Source: Clostridium sp. (lineage in GTDB: Bacteria; Bacillota; Clostridia; Lachnospirales; Lachnospiraceae). From it: a stretch of DNA of 41,994 nucleotides. Made by a program: the position numbers and the translations under genes. Shown here piece after piece: positions 7,680 through 15,591 of this stretch; position 1 is the stretch's first letter, and every line of letters starts with the position of its first letter. The notes under the pieces were generated by a model, which saw only the letters and a program-made list of their open reading frames with translations, was not told where the DNA came from and did no database searches. The DNA lies in assembly GCA_031275405.1 (NCBI GenBank), contig JAISOV010000044.1, forward strand, positions 1-41,994. Direction: 5' to 3'.

Positions 7680-9455
7680 TCAGCCGGGCGGCAGAAGCCG
7701 GATATGCGCTTCCTCCAGCTGTCTTGGCTCTACCTCGGAGGGAGCGCCCATCATAACGTCCTGCGCGGCCTTGTTCATAGGGAACGGGATGATCTCCCGG
7801 ATGCTTTCCTCTCCCGCGATCAGCATGACCATCCGGTCCACGCCGGGGGCAATGCCCGCGTGGGGAGGCGCGCCGTAACAGAACGCGTGGTACATGGCGG
7901 GAAACTTGGCTTTCACGTCCTCTTCGCCCAGGCCCACGAGTTCAAAGGCCTTGACCATGATTTCCGGGTCGTGGTTGCGGACGGCGCCGGAGGACAGCTC
8001 CACGCCGTTGCACACCAGGTCATACTGATATGCGTAAATCTCCAGAGGGTCTTTGCGGAGCAGGGCGTCCATCCCCCCCTGCGGCATGGAAAAAGGGTTG
8101 TGGCAGAATTTCACCTGCCCGGCTTCCTCCCCCGGCTCATACATGGGGAAATCCACGATCCAGCAGAATTCATAAACGTCCTTTTTCATATGCCCGTCCG
8201 CAGACTGCCCCAGCAGACGCCGATAGACCCCGGCGGTCTTTGCGGCCGCAGCCTTTGTGCCGGAGGTCACACCCACGAAATCCCCCGGCGCTAACGATAA
8301 AGTTCGGATCAGGTCTTCTTTTCGATCCTGCACGAATTTGGAAATCCCGCCCGTGAAATTCCCCTCGCCGTCCAGACGGAACCAGTACGCCTTGTTTCCG
8401 GTCTCCATTTCCACATCGGCGCAGAGCTTGTCAGTCAGCTTCCGGCCCGGGGCAAACCCGGTCACGACGACGGCCTTGATCGCGGAACGCCCGCCGTCCG
8501 CCGCCATCTCAAAAGGCGGGAAGCCGCAGCCGGAAAGCAGGGCGGTCACATCCCGCAAGGTCAGGTCAATGCGCAGGTCCGGTTTGTCCGAACCGTATTT
8601 TTCTATGGCGTCCCCGTAAGAGATCCGGCGGAAAGGAGCGGCGGATACGGTCTGATAGATCCCGTATTCCCGGAAGACCGGCGGCAGGACTTCCTCCAGG
8701 ACCCGGAAGACATCCTCCTGGGTGGCAAACGCCATCTCCATGTCCAGCTGATAAAACTCCCCCGGGGAACGGTCGGCTCTGGCGTCCTCGTCCCGGAAAC
8801 AGGGCGCGATCTGGAAATAGCGGTCGAACCCGGAGGCCATCAGCAGCTGCTTGAACTGCTGGGGCGCCTGGGGCAGGGCGTAGAATTTCCCCGGATGGTT
8901 CCGGGAGGGAACCAGATAATCCCGCGCTCCTTCGGGAGAAGAACAGGTAAGGATCGGGGTGGTGATTTCCAGGAAGCCTTGCTGCGCCATCTTCTGGCGG
9001 AGCCGGGCGACCACCTGACACCTTAGGACGATTTTATCCTTTACGGCAGGGTTACGCAGATCCAGATAACGGTATTTCAGGCGGGTATTCTCCGCCGCCT
9101 CTTTGGAGCGGCTGATCTCAAAAGGAAGCTCCGCATACCGGCAGTTCCCTAACAGGGAAATGGAGCGGGGGGAAAGCTCGATCTCCCCGGTATCCATGGA
9201 CGCGCTCTTGGCGGAACGCTCCCGGACGGTACCGGACACGGAAATCGTGGATTCCGTATGGAGGGCCGCCACCCGACCCATCAGTTCTTCGGTCTCGATG
9301 ACGACCTGGGTCTTCCCATAAAAATCCCGTAAAATCAGGAAGCCCAGAGTCCTGCTTACCCGGCGCAGGTTCTCGAACCATCCGACCAAAGTGACTTCTT
9401 TCCCGGCGTCGCTTAACCGCAGCTCGTTACAAGTATGTGTCCTTGACTGTACCAT
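7680..9455 (-). CDS. aspS: Aspartyl-tRNA synthetase
   Basis: AspRS charges tRNA-Asp in two steps, through aspartyl-adenylate. The 591-residue protein has the N-terminal OB-fold anticodon domain (RTHTCNELR to about 105), class II motif 2 (CFRDEDARADRSPGEF, 219-234), the bacterial GAD insertion in the middle, and class II motif 3 (GVDRMVMLIAG) near the C-terminus. Length and architecture match bacterial AspRS. Start at 9455 follows GGATGGAG. It is monocistronic here; in many Firmicutes aspS follows hisS, which is not in the window. Confidence 0.96.
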   Translation of the reverse strand: MVQSRTHTCNELRLSDAGKEVTLVGWFENLRRVSRTLGFLILRDFYGKTQVVIETEELMGRVAALHTESTISVSGTVRERSAKSASMDTGEIELSPRSISLLGNCRYAELPFEISRSKEAAENTRLKYRYLDLRNPAVKDKIVLRCQVVARLRQKMAQQGFLEITTPILTCSSPEGARDYLVPSRNHPGKFYALPQAPQQFKQLLMASGFDRYFQIAPCFRDEDARADRSPGEFYQLDMEMAFATQEDVFRVLEEVLPPVFREYGIYQTVSAAPFRRISYGDAIEKYGSDKPDLRIDLTLRDVTALLSGCGFPPFEMAADGGRSAIKAVVVTGFAPGRKLTDKLCADVEMETGNKAYWFRLDGEGNFTGGISKFVQDRKEDLIRTLSLAPGDFVGVTSGTKAAAAKTAGVYRRLLGQSADGHMKKDVYEFCWIVDFPMYEPGEEAGQVKFCHNPFSMPQGGMDALLRKDPLEIYAYQYDLVCNGVELSSGAVRNHDPEIMVKAFELVGLGEEDVKAKFPAMYHAFCYGAPPHAGIAPGVDRMVMLIAGEESIREIIPFPMNKAAQDVMMGAPSEVEPRQLEEAHIRLLPPG

Positions 9456-9680
9456 TTTGCTGTCTCCATCCTCTTTTTTGTGAGCGGCTGGCCGCCTCCG
9501 GCCAGTATGCAGCCGTCAAAAGCTCCCACCGATCCAGTATTTTACAGAAAATTTCCTTCTATCGGCTTCATAAAGAACCCCGAAAACTTTCATACTATTC
9601 TTCATGGCTATGCTTTGCCATGTCTTATGACACACGCTGTCCGCCGGCACGGCGCAAGACTGCTTTTCGTGCGCAATCTT

Positions 9681-9741
9681 GAACGCAGATCAGCATTCCC
9701 CGCTTCCGGTGCGCAAAGGGCTAAACGGCGGGTATGGGAGG
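9681..9741 (+). repeat. Dispersed intergenic repeat, copy C (left half only)
   Basis: It has GAACGCAGATCAGCATTCC, then CCGCTTCCGGTGCGCAAAGG and AAACGGCGGGTATGGGAG. The right half is absent. The copy ends within the ribosome-binding region of the transporter gene, so it forms part of its leader. The stem CCGCTT/AAACGG is retained with one G-U or mismatch pair. Confidence 0.7.
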
Positions 9742-9747
9742 ATCTTT

Positions 9748-10791
9748 ATGTGGGAACATCTTCGCGGCAATAAACTGCTGATTCTGTCAGCCATTGTGGG
9801 AACCGTATATTTTTTCCTGAAATTCCTGGCGCCGGTCATTTCCCCGGTTTTCATCGCCATGCTCTTCGTGACCATGTTCGGCTCCACCTTGAAAAAAATG
9901 CAGGCCAGGCTGCATATCAACCGCCAGATCGGAGCTGTCGTCCTGCTCCTGTTTGCCGGGCTGTTCCTAAGTATCCTGGTGTGGATCCTCTTCTCGTGGA
10001 TCGTGGGCAGCCTGCCGCAGTGGCTTGGCAGGCTGGACGTTCTGGAGCGGCAGATCACCGTTATCGTACACAACGGCTGTGAAATCGTCGGAAACGCCCT
10101 CGGCATTGACAGCTCCTATCTGGAAAACACCATCCTGTCAAACCTGGCGGACGGCATTGACTCTTTCCAGTCCTCCACCGTTCCCGGCGTACTTTCCCAG
10201 TCCCTGGAATACGTGAAGCACCTCGCCGCCTTTGGCGGCTTCCTGGTCACGTTCATCCTCTCTACCGTCCTTCTGGCAAAGGATTATGATAAAATCATGA
10301 ACAAACTGTTAGACCGGGAGGACTGCCACGTGCTTCTGGAGGTCATCTGCGGTCTGATCCGGTATATCGCTACTTATGTAAAAGCCCAGCTGCTGATGAT
10401 GGGCGCCGTTTCCGTCCTCTGCGCCCTGGTCCTGTCTGCGGCCGGGATCCGCCACGGCGCCCTGTGGGGGCTTCTGGCAGGTCTTCTGGACGCCCTGCCT
10501 CTGTTTGGAACCAGCCTCGTGCTGATCCCTACCGCCATCGCGCAGCTGATGTACGGATATTACGGAAAAGCGGCGGTCTGCCTGCTTCTGTACGGCGCCT
10601 GTACCCTGCTGCGGGAGGTGATGGAGCCTAAGCTGATCAGCCGCCAGATGGGAATCCCCGCCATCGCGGTGCTGCTTTCCGTCTACGCCGGGATCCGGCT
10701 GTTCGGACTGTGGGGGATCCTCAAAGGGCCGCTCGGCTTCATGATCATCTACCAGACCTATCTGAGCCTGGACAGGAGGGCCAAGCTCTAA
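9748..10791 (+). CDS. AI-2E family transporter (YtvI/TqsA-like permease)
   Basis: This 347-residue protein belongs to the AI-2 exporter superfamily, whose members export small molecules or act as Na+/H+ antiporters. Six to eight hydrophobic segments are visible, with the family's large soluble loop between the second pair (about residues 95-150) and a conserved C-terminal region (ALPLFGTSLVLIPTAI, then EPKLISRQMGIPAIAVLLS). The ATG at 9748 was chosen because GGGAGG lies six bases upstream; a longer frame would translate the repeat element. It is convergent with the HDOD gene, with only eight bases between stops. The substrate is unknown. Confidence 0.88.
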   Translation: MWEHLRGNKLLILSAIVGTVYFFLKFLAPVISPVFIAMLFVTMFGSTLKKMQARLHINRQIGAVVLLLFAGLFLSILVWILFSWIVGSLPQWLGRLDVLERQITVIVHNGCEIVGNALGIDSSYLENTILSNLADGIDSFQSSTVPGVLSQSLEYVKHLAAFGGFLVTFILSTVLLAKDYDKIMNKLLDREDCHVLLEVICGLIRYIATYVKAQLLMMGAVSVLCALVLSAAGIRHGALWGLLAGLLDALPLFGTSLVLIPTAIAQLMYGYYGKAAVCLLLYGACTLLREVMEPKLISRQMGIPAIAVLLSVYAGIRLFGLWGILKGPLGFMIIYQTYLSLDRRAKL

Positions 10792-10799
10792 GGCTGCCG

Positions 10800-12026
10800 T
10801 CAGTTCCCATAGAACAGGTCTTTGTACCATTGCAGGGCCTGGACATAGGCGTCATAGACCACCGACATCTCGATGTTCTTTACGATCATCAGCCTGGATA
10901 CCTCCTGCCAGTCGGCCGCTTCATACTGTGTGATAAACTCCAGGACAGGCGCGTACTTCCCGCTTTTTTCCGTCAGCGCTTCCTGGATGTCCTTGGACAC
11001 CTGCACGATTTCCAGGGCTTCCTTCATCGGTCTTTCCAGGATCACGTCCAGTACGGAGAACAGCCCCATCAGGAACAGCTCCGGAGCCTGAAGAGCCAGG
11101 CCGAAAGCGGGCGCCAGAGTTTCCGCAAATTTTGCCCGTATCAGGGATACTCTGGTGATCTCGTTAGGCTTGTCCGCATACAGTTCATTCGCGACCGCGG
11201 TGTTGATCCATCTTTTCAGTTCCTTCTGCCCCAGCATGGCCGCCGCATGCCTGATCGAGGTGATTTCCGAATTACGCGCCATCCGGTTCACCATCTTCAG
11301 CAGAGAGATGACCAGAGCCGTATCCTGCCCGATGACCGCCGCCGCCTGAGTCAGTTCAAAATTCCCGCTGTTCACCAGATTCAGCAGCTGGATATAGTTC
11401 GCTTTCAGAGGCGCCACTTCGTTCTGCCCCTCCGTGATCGGCACCCGGAAAAACTCTCCCTCATACAGCTGATAGCCGCCCTCCTGTTTCAAGGATTCAA
11501 AAATCTCCTTCGTCTGGATGTTGCTTGCGACCAGCTTGATCTTAGGATATACTTTCGTAAAATAGATCTTTGCCTTGCTGATGTCGATTTTTTTGTGGTC
11601 TAACAGGATGTAATCCATCAGCCGCAGGATTTCCTTGTATTTCTCAAAGTTCTGCACGGCCAGCTTACGGATCGCCAGCTTATAGCCCTGCTTTTTCAGC
11701 TCCTTCAGCCTGCTCGCATACATTTCTTCCGGCGCCACCGAAGAATCTATCAGCAGCACGATCCGGTTACAGGCTACACGGCACTGGTCGGCAATATCGG
11801 AAAAAACAGAGATGTTGTTGATCTCCACAAACACTTCCTTTTCCCCGGACAAGGTCTCTATGCCCATGGTCTGGATCACCTCCAGACCGGGAATCCGCAT
11901 GGCGCCGTCATTCCTGCCTGTGCCTAGCAGGCTTGGGTTCAGCAGCAGGTTCTTTTTCTGTGTGAAAAGTGAATACGCGCTTACCGTCAGGTTTTCATCA
12001 AACAGAGGGATCAAGGTAATCAGCAT
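10800..12026 (-). CDS. EAL-like / HDOD domain signalling protein (YuxH type)
   Basis: The 408-residue protein has an N-terminal degenerate EAL-like half (about residues 1-190, with FVEIN, LLIDSSVAPEEMYASRL and YILLDHKKID segments) and a C-terminal HDOD domain (about 200-400, with NLVNSGNFELTQAAAVIGQD and SIRHAAAMLGQKELKRWI). This matches the YuxH family of c-di-GMP-linked response proteins. The HD metal dyad is lacking, as usual for HDOD, and a canonical E-A-L triad is not visible, so it is likely a sensor or scaffold rather than a phosphodiesterase. The start at 12026 has AGGAGA eight to nine bases upstream; an in-frame ATG at 12047 would overlap that site. Confidence 0.85.
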   Translation of the reverse strand: MLITLIPLFDENLTVSAYSLFTQKKNLLLNPSLLGTGRNDGAMRIPGLEVIQTMGIETLSGEKEVFVEINNISVFSDIADQCRVACNRIVLLIDSSVAPEEMYASRLKELKKQGYKLAIRKLAVQNFEKYKEILRLMDYILLDHKKIDISKAKIYFTKVYPKIKLVASNIQTKEIFESLKQEGGYQLYEGEFFRVPITEGQNEVAPLKANYIQLLNLVNSGNFELTQAAAVIGQDTALVISLLKMVNRMARNSEITSIRHAAAMLGQKELKRWINTAVANELYADKPNEITRVSLIRAKFAETLAPAFGLALQAPELFLMGLFSVLDVILERPMKEALEIVQVSKDIQEALTEKSGKYAPVLEFITQYEAADWQEVSRLMIVKNIEMSVVYDAYVQALQWYKDLFYGN

Positions 12027-12133
12027 GGCATTCTCTCCTATTCTCAAGATTTTGTTGTGTTCTCGAATCCGTTCCTAGACCTACCTTAACTATACTATAA
12101 GTGGAGAGAATATTATAGTAAAATTTCATTTTT

Positions 12134-12490
12134 TCACTTACCATTTTTGCAAAAGACCTTGCCGTCCGGCAGGCGCCAGCCCAACAGCAGCCGGAAACCG
12201 TCCAAACGCCTTGCGTCCCTCCTGCGTCCGCTTAGACTCCCCTCCGCTTCTTCCAATAATTTCCTAACATCAGGCCGGTTTCCCGCTCCAGAACGACGCC
12301 TATGTCGGAAGCGCCGCTCCGCCTGTATTCCTTTCGGAATTCTTCGGCCCAGCCGGCATGTTTTTGCGGTTCCCGATCCTTACGCGGATCCGGGCCGCTC
12401 AGCAAGGCTTTTTCAGTCCTTCCATCTCCTGTTTCAGCCTTGCGGGCAGGACGGCCAGACCCAGCTTGGCCGCCGCAGGGAGAACCCGCC
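12134..12490 (-). pseudogene. Possible decayed gene downstream of galK
   Basis: Right after galK the minus strand reads protein-like in consecutive frames. One frame gives LPAAAKLGLAVLPARLKQEM and then stops. A second gives KHAGWAEEFRKEYRRSGASD and ends at 12232. A third gives LLEEAEGSLSGRRRDARRLD and FRLLLGWRLPDGKVFCKNGK, and stops at 12134. The composition resembles host genes, and shifts of one base would join the pieces. No family was recognised. The alternative is chance open frame in GC-rich DNA. Confidence 0.35.
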
Positions 12491-13663
12491 TTATTCCCAC
12501 AGCACGCAAGGCCCGCCTCCGACCTCCGCCACATAGAAATCCGCCGCATATCCGATTTTCGCCTGATAGGCTCCGCCCACGCGTTCCAGAAAACGTTCGA
12601 CCGCCCCGTCCTCCACAATGCTCACGGTACAGCCCCCGAACCCGGCCCCGGTCATGCGGGAGCCGATCACGCCCTCCACTTTCCAGGCTTCCTCCGCCAG
12701 CGTGTCCAGTTCCTTACCCGTGACTTCATAATCGTCCCTGAGCGATCTGTGAGAAGCAGCCATCAGTTCCCCGAACCGCCTGATGTCGCCGCGCTCCAAG
12801 GCAGCCGCCGCCCGGATCGTCCGCCGGTTTTCCGAAACGGCGTGTTTTGCCCGCTTCCGGAGCGTTTCCTCTGAAATGACCTCCTGGTATCGTTCCAATT
12901 CCTCTTCGGACAGTTCTCCCAGATTCCGGACGTCCACTGCCGTCCGCAGCTGTGCCAGCGCCGCCTCGCATTCGCGGCGGCGCTCATTGTATTTGGAATC
13001 GCCCAGACCGCGCTTTTTGTTGCTGCACGCAATCACGATCTTCGCCCCGTCCAGCTTCAGCGGCGCGTACTGATAAGAAAGGCTCGCCGTATCCAGGAAA
13101 ATAGCATGGTCTTTTTTCCCCATGGCAATCGCGAACTGATCCATGATGCCGCAGTGGACGCCGTTGTACCTGTTTTCGGCAAACTGGGCGAGCTTCGCCA
13201 GATCCTGATCTGTCGCCTCGAACCCAAAAAGATCCCTTACCAGGAAGGCGGTAAGCACTTCCACCGAAGCGGACGACGACAGCCCGGACGCGCTTGGGAT
13301 GTTCCCGTACAGCAGCAGCTCCAGTCCGCAGGGAAGCTTCATCCCTTTCTGCCCAAAAGCCCACAGGACGCCCTTGGGATAGCTGCTCCAGTCCTCTTTT
13401 GCCCCCCCCGGATACAGCTCCTCCAAGGAGGAACGAATCAGGCCCGTCTGTCCAAAATTCATCGAATAGAACCCTAGGCGCCCGTCCTTTCGCTTTCGCG
13501 CCGCCGCATAAGTCCCGATGGTCAGCGCGCAGGGGAAGACATGGCCGCCGTTATAGTCCGTATGTTCTCCGATCATGTTGACGCGTCCCGGCGCAAAATA
13601 AAACCTGATCCCTTCCCTGTCCCCGAACACTTCTTCAAATTTTGCCGACAGTATCTCTTTCAT
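12491..13663 (-). CDS. galK: Galactokinase
   Basis: GalK phosphorylates alpha-D-galactose at C1 with ATP, the first step of the Leloir pathway. The GHMP kinase signatures are intact: galactokinase motif APGRVNMIGEHTDYNGG (residues 24-40), the ATP loop IPSASGLSSSA (122-132), the catalytic Asp region GIMDQFA near 175, and motif 3 TGAGFGGCTVS near 340. At 390 residues it is full length. The start at 13663 follows GATAGGAGCA. No galT or galE is adjacent, but the GH4 enzyme 5 kb away could release galactose for it. Confidence 0.95.
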   Translation of the reverse strand: MKEILSAKFEEVFGDREGIRFYFAPGRVNMIGEHTDYNGGHVFPCALTIGTYAAARKRKDGRLGFYSMNFGQTGLIRSSLEELYPGGAKEDWSSYPKGVLWAFGQKGMKLPCGLELLLYGNIPSASGLSSSASVEVLTAFLVRDLFGFEATDQDLAKLAQFAENRYNGVHCGIMDQFAIAMGKKDHAIFLDTASLSYQYAPLKLDGAKIVIACSNKKRGLGDSKYNERRRECEAALAQLRTAVDVRNLGELSEEELERYQEVISEETLRKRAKHAVSENRRTIRAAAALERGDIRRFGELMAASHRSLRDDYEVTGKELDTLAEEAWKVEGVIGSRMTGAGFGGCTVSIVEDGAVERFLERVGGAYQAKIGYAADFYVAEVGGGPCVLWE

Positions 13664-13825
13664 ATCTGCTCCTATCTGCCCTCTTTGGCGGCATACCGCT
13701 CAGGGAGTTTCCCTCCCCGAGCGGACACGCATTCCATGACATGCCTTCTATCACCCAAATGCAACGCTCCATGAGTTTCCATGACTACGAGGAAAATGTG
13801 TCAACTGATCTTGACAACTTCATTG

Positions 13826-13950
13826 GAACGCAGATCAGCATTCCTCCGCTTCCAGCACACAAAGAGCTAAGCGGCGGAAGGGCGGCTTCCTAGCTGCGAG
13901 ACAACCCGCGTTCATAAGCAGGTAGCGCGGCGGAATGCGCATGAACGCTT
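13826..13950 (+). repeat. Dispersed intergenic repeat, copy D (full length)
   Basis: It starts GGAACGCAGATCAGCATTCC, carries CCGCTTCCAGCACACAAAGAG and AAGCGGCGG, then GCGAGACAACCCGCGTTCAT, and ends GCGGAATGCGCATGAACGC. The right half matches copy A closely. Confidence 0.7.
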
Positions 13951-14260
13951 TACAACGCTTTTCTTTCAGGCTTACAAAGATCATGATACCAAAAAACCAA
14001 GCGTACCGCTACCACGATTTGTACTTCTTGGCTGTCAAAATATTAAGTTTATGGCTGTTCAGCAGGAAGGATCCGCCAAGCTGACCGGCTGTCCCGGAAA
14101 CGGCAAGGACAGCATATGCCAAATCACCATTCAGCGGTTTCCGCCGCATGTGTTCGGCAGTTTCCGCTGAATGTGTTCAGTCTCCTACGGAATATGACCG
14201 GCTGTCCTTGCGGCATGTCTCCAGCCGCTTTTCCGGAACAGTGGTTCTGTAAAATACTGG
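13951..14260. other. Gap upstream of gpx with short direct and inverted repeats
   Basis: No gene was seen. A 23-bp imperfect tandem pair (TTTCCGCCGCATGTGTTCGG and TTTCCGCTGAATGTGTTCAG) starts at 14138 and 14161. CAAGGACAGC near 14104 and GCTGTCCTTG near 14206 are inverse complements about 100 bases apart, and GACCGGCTGTCC occurs twice. Confidence 0.5.
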
Positions 14261-14289
14261 TTGACATTTGCTGCTTTACTCTTTATAAT
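14261..14289 (+). promoter_or_regulatory. Consensus sigma-A promoter for gpx-TSCPD
   Basis: TTGACA (14261-14266) and TATAAT (14284-14289) are both perfect consensus hexamers, with a 17-base spacer. Transcription should start near 14296, giving a leader of about 135 bases. Confidence 0.9.
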
Positions 14290-14304
14290 GAGTAATATTC
14301 CACA

Positions 14305-14367
14305 GCGCCCGGCCCAAGGGCGGGCGCCTGCTGATTTGCAGCTATCGACCTACCAGCCGCAGGCGCC
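14305..14367 (+). promoter_or_regulatory. Structured mRNA leader with two mutually exclusive hairpins
   Basis: GCGCCCG (14305-14311) can pair with CGGGCGC (14321-14327). Alternatively GGCGCCTGC (14323-14331) can pair perfectly with GCAGGCGCC (14359-14367). The two share bases 14323-14327, so only one can form at a time. This is the layout of a riboswitch or attenuator. No known riboswitch class was recognised and no T-tract follows, so control at translation or processing is more likely than termination. Confidence 0.45.
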
Positions 14368-14431
14368 GACAGCGGATGAAGCCCGTGTGATACGGTACGC
14401 GGCCTAACCACAACAAGCAGGAGGTATACCC

Positions 14432-14908
14432 TTGTCAGTCTATGAATACCATGTAAAAGCAATGGATGGCACGACCCAGTCCCTTTCACAGTATAAGGGA
14501 AAGGTTCTGCTGATTGTCAACACCGCGACCGGCTGCGGCTTTACGCCGCAGTATGACGGCCTACAGGATTTATATGAGAAATATAGCCCCAGGGGCTTCG
14601 AGATCCTGGATTTCCCCTGCAACCAGTTTGCCTCACAGGCGCCCGGCAGCGAGGACGAGATCCACAGCTTCTGCACCGGACGCTTCGGCATTACTTTCCC
14701 GCAGTTTGCCAAAATCAATGTGAACGGCGCTGACGAAGAGCCGCTTTATACCTATCTGAAAAGCCAGAAGCCCGGTATCATGGGCAGCGGCAACATCAAG
14801 TGGAATTTTACGAAATTCCTCATTGACCGCTATGGGAACGTGGCGGACAGGTTCTCCCCTGTCGAATCGCCCCGTTCCATCGACCAGAAAATCGCCGCGC
14901 TTCTTTGA
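14432..14908 (+). CDS. Glutathione peroxidase family protein
   Basis: GPx-family enzymes reduce hydroperoxides; bacterial Cys forms usually depend on thioredoxin. The 158-residue protein has the peroxidatic motif NTATGCGFTPQY (Cys about residue 35), the second signature LDFPCNQFASQAPGS (about 60-75) and the Trp motif KWNFTKFLID near 128. Cys replaces selenocysteine. The start is TTG at 14432, with AGGAGG seven bases upstream; no better ATG fits the family N-terminus. It is driven by a perfect consensus promoter and followed after 42 bases by the TSCPD gene. Confidence 0.92.
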   Translation: MSVYEYHVKAMDGTTQSLSQYKGKVLLIVNTATGCGFTPQYDGLQDLYEKYSPRGFEILDFPCNQFASQAPGSEDEIHSFCTGRFGITFPQFAKINVNGADEEPLYTYLKSQKPGIMGSGNIKWNFTKFLIDRYGNVADRFSPVESPRSIDQKIAALL

Positions 14909-14950
14909 AGAAAAAACAGAAAAGAAAGTCGGCAAATAAGGAGGCCAGTC

Positions 14951-15202
14951 ATGCATTATACGTACCAGACGGAAAACACCTGCGCCAGCCAGATCAATTT
15001 CGACATGAATGACGGGATTGTGACAAACGTGAAGTTCACGGGAGGATGCAACGGAAACCTGAAAGCCATTCCTCTGCTCATTGAGGGCTGGCCGGCAAAA
15101 GAGGTGATTGCCAAGCTCCAAAACATCACCTGTGGCAGAAGACCCACCTCCTGCGCGGATCAGCTTGCCACGGCGCTCGTTAAGGCCAGCGAAGAGAAAT
15201 AA
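14951..15202 (+). CDS. TSCPD domain protein (TIGR03905 family)
   Basis: This 83-residue protein contains the Cys-rich signature of the TSCPD/ribonucleotide-reductase-related family: TENTCASQINFDM, FTGGCNGNLKAI, then CGRRPTSCADQL. The four conserved Cys residues suggest metal or Fe-S binding. AAGGAGG lies just upstream of the ATG. It is probably co-transcribed with gpx, which hints at a role in redox or metal stress. The function of stand-alone TSCPD proteins is not established. Confidence 0.88.
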   Translation: MHYTYQTENTCASQINFDMNDGIVTNVKFTGGCNGNLKAIPLLIEGWPAKEVIAKLQNITCGRRPTSCADQLATALVKASEEK

Positions 15203-15591
15203 AGCGGTTCCCCCAGTCTTCTTCCTCCTCGGACACTACCTCTGCGCTGGCCGCGACGACCGATAAGAACACGCCCTGCCGCCCGCCAACCCCGCCCGCA
15301 GGTAACTCCACGGAGCTTCGTCGTTCGCCTGATAAAACGCCGGTTCATCGGGCTGTGTCAAAAAACCGTATCCCGCTTCCAGACGGTATTCTTTCCCAAT
15401 GAAAGCGGAAGACGCCTTTCCCGCTTCCTACATCATGAACCAGATCATGAGGCTTGGACGCCGGGCCAAAACTGCGCAGCGGCTCCGTCTGGAAACAGCC
15501 GCGGCAGTTTACAGAAAGACTTCCCGTCCTGTCATTGGTGCAATCCAACCGGAACGCTTTCTCCATATACCGCTCCGCAGCAACGCATGTT
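15203..15591. other. Intergenic region without a supported gene
   Basis: Both strands have short open frames here, but none has a ribosome site or recognisable product. A minus-strand frame at 15345-15566 and a plus-strand frame starting at 15399 overlap each other and look like chance. No terminator-like hairpin with a T-tract was seen. Confidence 0.5.

Noticed and set aside
15345..15566. A 73-residue minus-strand frame between the TSCPD and aldo/keto reductase genes
   Set aside because: It has no ribosome site, and an equally long plus-strand frame overlaps it; neither resembles a known protein.
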